A stretch of DNA of 64,000 nucleotides from Amorphochlora amoebiformis. Lineage: Eukaryota > Cercozoa > Chlorarachniophyceae. Made by a program: the position numbers and the translations under genes. The notes beneath the pieces were generated by a model. It searched no databases. It was not told where the DNA came from and saw nothing but the letters and a program-made list of their open reading frames with translations. The stretch lies in the NCBI GenBank assembly GCA_054601695.1, contig BAAHQB010000417.1:1-64000 (forward strand). The letters run 5' to 3'. Positions 33,390 through 64,000 of the stretch are shown here, in pieces. The stretch's first letter is position 1, and each line of letters starts with the position of its first letter.

Positions 33390-33694
33390 GTATATATATA
33401 TATATATATATACACATACACATAAATATATATTATATAAATATATACATATAAGTCATACATATATATATATATATATATGTTATATATATACACGTAT
33501 GTATATACTCATGTGTATATACTTATATACATATTCATACATACATATATGTATATATATATGTATGTATGTATATGCATAAAAAAAATACATGTATGTG
33601 TGTGTGTATGTATGTATAATATATATTTAGAATATATTTATGTCACAGTCGGAACAAAACTCACGTCTTGGAGCTTCTGGAAGTGGACGACTAG
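29550..33694 (+). CDS. Small ankyrin-repeat protein
   Basis: Exons: 29550-29645, 30368-30426, 32111-32135, 32195-32270, 32366-32451, 32870-32913, 33649-33694 (stop TAG). All phases close: 144 codons including the stop. The N-terminus has a CDVC pair and a charged stretch ([14 protein letters not shown]), then a basic helix-like segment ([17 protein letters not shown]). The C-terminal half is ankyrin-like: [20 protein letters not shown], then LISQGADKK, then [10 protein letters not shown], and a final helix LELLEVDD. Ankyrin repeats mediate protein binding; the partner is unknown. The repeats end one helix from the stop, as in a C-terminal ankyrin cap. An extra upstream exon is possible. Confidence 0.8.
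30400..30640 (+). repeat. Copies of an ankyrin-gene exon edge and donor
   Basis: The 3' end of exon 30368-30426 with its GTATGT donor (ATCAAACTCATGGACGAAAA) recurs in decayed form at about 30494-30540 and 30606-30650, separated by (TA)n. Confidence 0.7.
30846..31147 (+). repeat. Three-copy interspersed unit in an ankyrin-gene intron
   Basis: A unit of about 58 bases with AAGGTAAGAAGG and TTTGAAAGACACGACCCA is present at 30846, 30947 and 31089, separated by TA-rich sequence. The last two copies are almost identical. Confidence 0.85.
31286..31588 (-). mobile_element. tRNA-derived SINE, copy 2
   Basis: Shares layout and blocks with 19172-19442: ATTACAGCATG at the 3' end, the GGAACCCATGGGTTCC palindrome, GAAGGAAGGAAGTATCCGACTA, GTTATCATAA, and a tRNA-like head with GGTTCGATTCAAC as B box on the minus strand. 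It lies in an ankyrin-gene intron, antisense to the gene. Confidence 0.75.
33022..33088 (+). repeat. Copy of an ankyrin exon edge and donor
   Basis: Nearly identical to 32890-32955: the last 24 bases of exon 32870-32913 (ACACCATACCAAATTGCG and onward), the donor and 40 bases of intron. It is placed downstream in the same intron between TA tracts. Confidence 0.9.
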
Positions 33695-34784
33695 CCTTTC
33701 CAATCTAGCACTGAGCAGAACCGTGCAAGTTAATTTCTTACATACCCGCTTTTGCTTATGCATACGGTAAGTCACAAAGAAAGGATAGCGACTATCGAAA
33801 TTACTTAGAATTTAGATTATTCTAGTTTTTGGTATCTCTTACATACTAATAGTAATAATTTTGATGATCGGATGTCGCGCGACTCAGTAAGCGTTGGACA
33901 TTGGATTTAGGGACTACGTCTAGTTACTTAGTCAGTCACTCTAGATATCGATATAGCTAGTACTAGAGGAGTACGTACGAGTAGTGTAGATAGTTTATCT
34001 AGTTTATGCAACGAAACAAAGGTTTATAACTTACGGTAAATAATCCACTATGATTAAAAATTATACTCTAGAATAGATACTCACGGCTTTCTAAAAGTTT
34101 TCTCAAGTGCTAGGTAGAATTTACTAGTTTACAGCCGCGAGCAGAAACCTCGAAACCTCGAAACCTCGAAGTTTAACAAATCTCGCATCTAGTAAAGTAA
34201 ACTTTGGACAGCTAGTTCCCAAGATTCTTCGTAAGTTCAAGTTACAGGTAGTCCAGTCGGGGCTAGAATGAAGTGGACCTCTTGAACGCTCTGTGGCCTT
34301 CTTTGAACGTTAACAAGTCCTCTGTTGCATCTAGAGTTAATATAATTTATGCATATGGACACATTTATATATACATATATATATATACATATCATATATT
34401 TAATATACATATATATTACATCTCTCATTCAAACACTCACATACCTCTCCACCTCTCATCAAAAAACTCGCATACCTCTCCATCTCTCATTCAAAACACT
34501 CACACACCTCTCCATCTCTCATTCAAAACATTGAACACACCTCCAAACATACCTCTCCACCTCTCACTCAAAACATTCGACATCTTCTCGCTCAAGTCCT
34601 GCTGCTTCCCCTCGAACATAGCGCCCAAACCTGTGTGTGCAAACCGGTCATTCCATCCCAAACCTATACCAAACCAAACGATTGATTCCAACCCAAACCT
34701 GTACAAAACCCATCGACTCCATGACTACCACTATTCCATCCCTATCCGAGGCCAAAAAATTCCCAACCACAAATGAAACCGATT
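33695..34784. other. Convergent intergenic region between ankyrin and kinase genes
   Basis: Single-copy AT-rich sequence to about 34360. 34140-34170 has AAACCTCG three times. 34420-34570 holds about five copies of a roughly 31-base CT-rich unit around CCTCTCCATCTCTCATTCA. No gene seen. Confidence 0.6.
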
Positions 34785-47941
<13,157 letters not shown>

Positions 47942-48998
47942 CTACGATTCGCCGAGTGTGCTTCCGCGAATATCTTGTGCGGGGGATACTTCTCGCATTC
48001 GTGCGGCGGCAGAGGTATCCCGCATTCCTCACTGGTCATATTGACGTGTCCTAACGATTTTAAAGTTTGAGTGTTATTGGGGAGGTCTCCGTCTCTTTGG
48101 ATTTATTCGAGAAGCTCGGATCATCCCTTTGGTACATTTTTTCGAATAGACGCTCTCCAGAGACACCCAAATCTCCAAGCTGTATTCGGGACTTTTTATT
48201 TATCCCATTTTCAAAGTATTATCACTCTGATTTTGCGTGAGGAATACCGTTGCGCCTTTCAAACCCGTTCTCCGCTCGGCATTGACCTGTCGTGCTCCCA
48301 CGTGGACCGATACATCTGATGGTCGATGACGGTGAACACGTGTGTTCGGCTTGTTTGCTCTAAAAGAAGGAACCATTATCTCGCCATGTCATTGTCACTA
48401 AGAGTGACAAACAAGGGTTTTCAAGGGTATTAGAGGTCTTTTAGATATATTTTCCAGTTTTTCAAATCGCACAGGAATGTTCCAGGCGAACGACGCATCG
48501 CTGGGGGTTTGGCGCTGATCACCGCATCTTCACAACACAACAAGATTATTCCGCGGTCTAATGGCTAAGACATACGCCCTCGAGGGTGTAGAACTGGGTT
48601 CGAATCCCAGCGGATTAGTTGGGAGGACGCAGTGCCACCTGCTGGTCTACACCTGGCCTCGCTGGCAAAACGTGTTACCGGAAGCATAGGCTGGTTCAAA
48701 TCTGATACACTGTGCCCTCCCTTTTTTTTATTTTAATTAGTACATTTTACTATCTCAGTTTGTAACACAATTGAATAATATTATATAATTTCAAGCGTCC
48801 AGTGACTCCAGTCCGAGGTCTGGCCACCGGTAGTTTAAATACGTGTACTAGGTGTAGCATAAGATACCCTAGATACCGTGCGGCCTGGACCTGATAAGGA
48901 CAAATTGTATATATTTACCGAACAGCAATTTTATACAGTACTTATATATTCATAATACAGTATATGTGAATATGCACGTGCATACACAACTTGATCAG

Positions 48999-49030
<32 letters not shown>

Positions 49031-49844
49031 CTAGATATATATATATATATATATTTGTGTGTATACTATGATCTGACCTTGCTGAGTCAATGCTGACCCA
49101 GGACCTCTAGGACCTGCGATAGCTAGATCCAGGTAATCTAGGTAATATATTGGGACGGTTGCTAGGGTTGCGTCAAAATCTAGAATATTCTAGATCTAGT
49201 GCCATGATAAATTCTACTATCTCTAGTATCTGTTAGAATCATGATATAGATTCGTTAAAAATTAAATAATTATATACGACTTCTGGGCGCAGAATCTACA
49301 TTTCTCTAGTTTCTAGTAATTTTTGATCGATCCGGGGAGTTGGCCCAGAAGCTCAAGGCTCGAGAAATTGCAAGCACTATGCCAGGCCAATTGACCAGTA
49401 AGACAACTGCGATCGTCAGTCGTCGCAGCACTCTTCATCTAAGACTAAGAAGCACACATTCAAAATTGGTAGTTAATTATAACATCTGGACACTCCATGA
49501 ATTAAAAACACGCGTATTATTCACGTTTAGGGAGGTTGCTTGGACACAATCCAATTAAAGTCTCATAGTCACACACGTGAATATGAATACCGATGATAGC
49601 TAAACACGGGCAGCACGGCACCATGATGACTAAGCAAGCCAAACGTGTGAAAAACCGTTTGGTGCACCCGACCTGTGACGTATGGTATATATATATATAT
49701 ATATATACATATACACATAAATATTTTATATATGTAGTTTATATATATATATATATGTATTTGTGTAAAGAGTATATACATATATATATATATAAATATA
49801 TATATATACATATATGTATTTATGTAAAGAGTATATACATACAA

Positions 49845-49934
<90 letters not shown>

Positions 49935-50077
49935 TGATATATGCCATCGTACTTACGTAGTAAAAATAATAATGATAACAGTTCTGCTAATAATGTTATC
50001 ATAAATGTGGTTTTGCAATTTTTTTGTGCATATATTTGTGTACACGCGAGTGCATATAAGATTGTGTTTGTAACTTC

Positions 50078-50118
<41 letters not shown>

Positions 50119-50173
50119 GTATCGTATATATTTATCTAGATCAAAGTATACTTATACATGTGTATAAGTGTAT

Positions 50174-50265
<92 letters not shown>

Positions 50266-50444
50266 TTCCGAAAGAAGAGGCTGCAACAACAACAATATGA
50301 CAATATACATGTATATTGATTATATATGTGTGTAACACATGCAAATAATATTCGAATTTCCGATTATTTACAGACACGCATATTCACCATGTATTTCCGA
50401 AACATTCTACTTAGGTATGTTACACATATGTATGCATACACCAC

Positions 50445-50476
<32 letters not shown>

Positions 50477-50555
50477 GTTATGTAATACGTACAGGTATAT
50501 GTGTATACACACACACACACACACACACAGAGCTAATATATATTATATATGTATT

Positions 50556-50626
<71 letters not shown>

Positions 50627-50802
50627 ATATATAAATATATTTGTAGATGCAAATACATACATACAATGAATTTATATAAGAAATACTTGTATGCATAAAA
50701 TAGAGTTTGATATACTGACAGGATTGAATCTGAAGGTATCCCCAAAGAGCTCACACTCGCTTGTACAATGACCGCACGGAATCTGACCGATTTACATATG
50801 TT

Positions 50803-50870
<68 letters not shown>

Positions 50871-51080
50871 CAAGACAATATTATGTATAGACGTCTTCAT
50901 AAATTTTCAAAAGCACACATTCAATGATATCTATATAAATATATATGTATATATATATATATATATAAAATAAATATATATATAATATACATATATATAT
51001 ATATGTATATATATATATATGTATATTATATATATATATATATATTATATATATATATATATATGTAAATATACTCTGAT
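47942..51080. other. Region upstream of the kinase gene and downstream of the RBR gene
   Basis: Head of the kinase gene, promoter presumed. Open stretches at 47926-48039 (Cys- and Pro-rich, MTSEECGIPLPPHECEK) and around 48200-48320 could be upstream exons but do not join in phase. A tRNA-derived element lies at 48547-48730. From 48740 to 51080 there is AT-rich sequence with (TA)n and no gene I can support. Confidence 0.5.
48547..48730 (+). mobile_element. tRNA-derived element (SINE-like)
   Basis: 48547-48617 folds like a tRNA: acceptor TATTCCG/CGGATTA with one mismatch, D arm GTCT-AATGGCTA-AGAC, and T arm CTGGGTTCGAATCCCAG. The anticodon arm leaves a six- or eight-base loop (CTCGAG), so it is not a canonical tRNA. 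A TCG (Arg) anticodon that lost one base would fit. A non-tRNA body with a second B-box-like GGTTCAAATC follows, and it ends in a T-rich tail near 48720. Confidence 0.6.
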
Positions 51081-51271
51081 TTATATTATTACGCAAAAGC
51101 AGTTGTCATCTCCAAAGCAGGCACATTCTCCATCCTAAAGATATAAAGAAAACGTCGATTAGTGTTGAATGTCTTGTAGTAATCACTTGCTTGTCATTCA
51201 TTCATCACCTGCATATTGGCACATCCCAAGATATTGTACGGTGCGAAGTGGTTCTTGGTGTACCTATCATA

Positions 51272-51311
<40 letters not shown>

Positions 51312-51378
51312 GTGGAAATGGATATTTTCCAATACACACACGCACACACACACACACACTCATATGTATATATATGTA

Positions 51379-51434
<56 letters not shown>

Positions 51435-52054
51435 TACATATATCCAATATGGAAATAGAGGAATACAAAAAGAGAAACAGACGTGTAGTAACATAGTGAG
51501 TAGGCGTGAGAGGATGCTAGGATACTCGCAACGGGTGTAAGATAAGACATGTCATGCCCACCTTGAACCGCAAATCCAGCAAAACTCGTATTTGCAATGG
51601 TAGCAAGTCATGTGGTTGCACCTGAATACACCAGGAAATACATAACTCCCTTCACTTTTGTGCATACACCGACTCTCAGTTATCGCCGAACACACGTTCA
51701 CCCGAACAAGGTATCCTCCACAATATCGTAGTTAAAGCCAATGAGAATTTCCTGGTTATTTATCTCACCCGCTATTTTTCTCGATCTGGGCCTTACAGTT
51801 GGGACATGGCTTGACGTTATGCTGCACAAAAAAATGTGTTACCAAATACGTCTTACTCGACCCAAAATATGAATTTGATGAATAACTATATGTAGTTGAT
51901 GAATAACAATATATGTAGTTGATGAATAACAAGTGGTACAGATCTGTAATGTTGAGTACCAGCAGCTTGTATTTCTGGAATGCGCTATCCTTGGATTCGG
52001 CAGCTGCTTTTTCACACGACGCATTCCTACGTTGTACAGTATAAGAACTTGCAG

Positions 52055-52125
<71 letters not shown>

Positions 52126-53628
52126 GGGCATAGGAAACCTGTGATACGGGTCTCCGCAGTGCCAACAGATGGCCGTACTGCACAATGGGCACTGAGCCTG
52201 AGGAAAATTAAGGTTTGCGGTAATCCATGTGCGTATATATACTGTCTGCGTTTCTCAAAAAGGTGGTAACCAAAGTGTTTATTCTACTCTACACATACAA
52301 ACACACACACATACACACAATACAATGTGCAGATGATGTACACATGTTCTATGCATAGCATACCTTGCGTTTCAACTTTGTCTTGGTAAGCACCCCTTCG
52401 CAGTTGGGCTTTATGCACCTGAACACCCAAATCCGCATTAGTCATCCAAGAGGTTCGAGAAGTAAAACCAAGACTGCCTACCATCTTCGATTCGGATCCA
52501 TGGCTATCTCTCGATTCCGCTTGAACTTACGGTACTTCTTCATCATGTCTCCAGTCACGCTACGCTTGATCTCGCCCTCGGAAACCTGGTTAATTTCCAT
52601 GGCTTAACTTTGACCACAGTGTTCCAACAGACTTGAAAACATAATGGGTTTTAACATGCGTTTGTCCGTTTGAAATGCCTTAAAATAGTGGCTACCTTTC
52701 GCTTGCACTGGAACTCTGGACACTGTAGAGTGATAACCTTGCCGTCCTAAAAGCATTGAGATCAGATCTGGTCAAACTTTAGAAAGAGCTCTCAATGTAT
52801 ACCTGGATAGCGTGCTCCAGATACTTACTCCAGCACGTCTTGCAAAAGTAGTGCTTGCAGCTGGCATTCCACAGCTCGTCCCTGAGGGGAAATTCCATGT
52901 TGAGAAGATGCTCCGGTGGACAACGTTTCAGCACTTACAGCGGCAGGTCGTTGAAACAGATCCCGCATCTCACAGTCTCTACCTCAGCTTCTGGCTGCAC
53001 TTCTACCGGCTTGCTCTCGCCAACTACACCATCAACTGACGGAAAATGTTGTGTGAATCTTGATTTTGACTACTACAAAGGCTGCACACGCTCATATTGG
53101 CTGGACAAAACAAACCTTTTCCAGTATATTCAATCACCGACCACGACCACCCGAAACCACAACCATGCCCAGCCACCCAACAACACCCCCCCGTCCCGTC
53201 CCACTCACCTTGTATTTGAATCTTGTAATCCCGCTTTTCAGCCTGTACAAGTATTCAGTTGGATCAGCGTGGCACTCAAGGATGTTCTTTCGCTGGCTAT
53301 GTTACCTCTTTGGAAATTTCCTTCTGGAGGCGAGGAAGCGCCTCTCGAATTTTGGTAGGGTTCAGCTCTGCCCCTAATCCCGCACCTGGTAAGACTAATA
53401 TATGATCGAATTGGATTAAAATGTAATCATCGATAGGGATTGCATTACCTTTCGGCCTGAGAGGAGCATCTAATAATTTCATGTCCGACGTTTGAGAGAG
53501 GGCATCATCGGTTGGTGGCTCGGAGGTGACGCTGTTGCTCTCTGATTGACGTCTTGGGGATCCGACCTAATAGCCATGTGCAAATTTGTAGAAGTGTTTA
53601 AACGTACATATACCTTGTGTACACGTAC

Positions 53629-53678
<50 letters not shown>

Positions 53679-53723
53679 GTCCATATTAATACATTCATAA
53701 CATCTTTACTGTACATAAAAAAG

Positions 53724-53798
<75 letters not shown>

Positions 53799-53874
53799 TA
53801 TACTATACCTTGATATTATTACATGCACCTATATATACCTACATGTACGTACATACGTTGATGTATATGTGCAT

Positions 53875-53929
<55 letters not shown>

Positions 53930-54709
53930 CATGCATGAAATATTCATGAAACCCTGCCCACTTCTCCCCATATACAACGTCGGACAAATGGAATTAAGAG
54001 ACGATTGTAACGTGATTATGCATACCTCAGCAACATTCAGGCGGTCCACTCTAGCGATAAGCTCGCGGAGAAGCTGGGAACGAGTAAATTTTTGTGATGA
54101 GGATAGGCAACATCTTACATAAAATGTGGAGTACCCGCTTATTTTTTGCCATGCGTATTCTCTCGGCCCTCTCCGATCGTTCAGCTTCCTCTTCGTTCGC
54201 AGGAAGCTGTTGCTTCAGCTCTGCCTTAGCAAGCATCTGTGTGTGTATAGATAGTTGAAGAGTATGCCTATGTATCTGAGGAGGTATCTGGCTTGCCTTG
54301 GAATACACACCTGATCAATGAATTCCTGGACGTTCTTCTGCCCCAGCTCCTTTTCGTACATCCCAATCATCCCCTTTGTCTCTTCCGGGCTGGGTGTTTG
54401 AGTAAATCAGATTTGTAAAATTGTTACTCCTTATTGTTGTGTACCTGTACCCCATATCTACTAATATCCGGGTGAGCTTGAGCTTACGGTTGTTCACGCT
54501 GAGCTGTGAAATGTGAAATGTGAAATGGTTGGATGAGTCAACGAAAGCTTGATAGGCGCATTTTGATGCAATATCATCATCGCTGACCTTGTCGAAGTCA
54601 CTTTCTTTGTAATTGTAGTTCTGAATCACCTTCAACTCAATCCCCAGGGTCTCCGGTGCTGTGTTTTGCCTGAGGATTACATCGTGAAATTCCGCAGCAC
54701 TACACTTCA
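51081..54709 (-). CDS. RBR (RING-IBR-RING) E3 ubiquitin ligase, Ariadne-like
   Basis: Transfers ubiquitin from an E2 through a catalytic Cys. Exons: 54709-54445, 54389-54311, 54236-54135, 54073-54026, 53566-53449, 53385-53306, 53242-53209, 53035-52939, 52881-52803, 52746-52696, 52585-52482, 52418-52364, 52197-52139, 52026-51960, 51821-51769, 51621-51562, 51263-51209, 51134-51081 (TAA). Phases agree throughout: about 486 codons. RING1: CGIC, then CKHYFCKTC, then CPEFQC. IBR: CIKPNC, then [17 protein letters not shown], then C. RING2: [19 protein letters not shown], then CKYEFCWIC, with the catalytic Cys in SGCNH, and a distal [14 protein letters not shown]-like helical stretch (LVDMGYSPEETKG) lies near the N-terminus. 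The first codons shown follow an acceptor-like CGCAG, so a 5' exon above 54709 is probably missing. Acceptors at 53035 and 53023 are both in frame. Confidence 0.92.
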
Positions 54710-55455
54710 CTGCGCGGCGGCTGACTGGCCTTTTTTTTTTTTTAATGGGACAACCTCCTCAACGGCGTGGCCGACTTGTTGTCCGGATCATTCCTGGCAA
54801 TTGGTGTCAGTTAGATCGCATGCTCTCTCACAGGCTCAAAGAAACTTATTGATATCTCCACACGGCAACGGCATACTGCAATACGGACGCGTATAAAGGT
54901 GGAAATTTACCCTCGGTGACCCTCCCCTGGGGGAGCAGAGAACATTCGTGCTGTTGAAGGTGGAGTCTGAGATATGAAAAGATTTTAAACGCAGATTTGA
55001 ACCTTCCCGTGCGAACCTGCGTTTTTCCCCTTGATTTTGTGTTCGCATATCTCTCTTCCCATTTTTTTTTCCCAATCAACCAAGATATAGCTCATATATT
55101 CTTTCAAACCGAGATATACACGCTAGGTCTATCATAACCCGGCTGATGAGATTCACCCACCGTGATTGGTTCCATAGTTCAACCATTCCGGGTATTTGTC
55201 AGGGTTCCCGGGGATCCCCGTTGGAATCACACAACAGAACTTCCCAGAGATCTCTGGGGGATCTCGGAAAGAGAGATCTCGAGGTAATGTCCCGTGGTAC
55301 TGCCCGATATTCCGGACGAATAGCCCCATGGGTGCCAAGTGCATGCCACGCGCTCTCCCTGCTTGTTAAGGACTCCTTTGTACGTGTGCAAGGGCCTGAT
55401 ACGGCGCTATTGATCGCAGAATAGGCTCTGGAGCCCAGCCTTGCTGGAGATTCCG
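54710..55455. other. Divergent intergenic region between RBR and large gene
   Basis: Should hold the missing first RBR exon and two promoters. It includes a T13 run near 54731. Short open frames on both strands have no coding character I can defend. Confidence 0.5.

Positions 55456-64000
<8,545 letters not shown>

Noticed and set aside
48547-48617. Functional tRNA-Arg gene
   Set aside because: The anticodon loop cannot be drawn with seven bases and the acceptor has a mismatch. A tRNA-derived repeat fits better.
54846-55079. 77-codon minus-strand frame as first RBR exon
   Set aside because: No donor site joins it in phase to 54709, and its composition is unlike the rest of the protein.

Overview
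This window is nuclear DNA from an intron-rich eukaryote, most likely a protist or alga. The sequence shows short exons in standard code bounded by GT-AG introns. (TA)n and (CA)n microsatellites fill almost every long intron and spacer. There are internal TTAGGG-type telomere-like repeats, a Ty1/copia retrotransposon and tRNA-derived SINEs. Most apparent open frames are Tyr-Ile products of (TA)n and are not genes. I rebuilt genes by hand from splice sites and codon phase, so exon edges are predictions. In the five reconstructed genes given internally consistent models, phases close across all listed junctions, and in the three with both ends called they run to a stop codon.

Layout, left to right. 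1-4379 (-): copia element with an uninterrupted Gag-Pol frame cut by the left edge. About 6300-10119 (+): poorly resolved gene with a Pro/Tyr-rich segment and a charged C-terminus. 11534-28709 (-): amino acid/auxin permease (AAAP) type transporter in 19 exons. 29550-33694 (+): small ankyrin-repeat protein. 34785-47941 (-): about 27 exons encoding some 908 residues, seven hydrophobic segments followed by a tyrosine-kinase-like (TKL) protein kinase domain. About 48547-48730 (+): tRNA-derived element. 51081-54709 (-): Ariadne-type RBR E3 ubiquitin ligase. 55456 to beyond the right edge (+): large unrecognised gene with at least 19 exons and 1092 codons in the window, an N-terminal hydrophobic leader and internal coiled-coil-like repeats.

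The genes do not form a pathway. They alternate in divergent pairs (AAAP/ankyrin; RBR/large gene) and convergent pairs (6-10 kb gene/AAAP; ankyrin/kinase).

Two things stand out. The first is the seven-helix receptor-like protein fused to a TKL kinase, whose catalytic HRD motif reads MRD. This resembles the GPCR-bigram proteins described in oomycetes. The second is a recurring structure: pieces of an exon edge together with the adjoining splice site are tandemly copied into the neighbouring intron, each copy set off by TA or CA microsatellite. I see this in most of the multi-exon genes here, and in one case it appears to have produced a duplicated coding exon.
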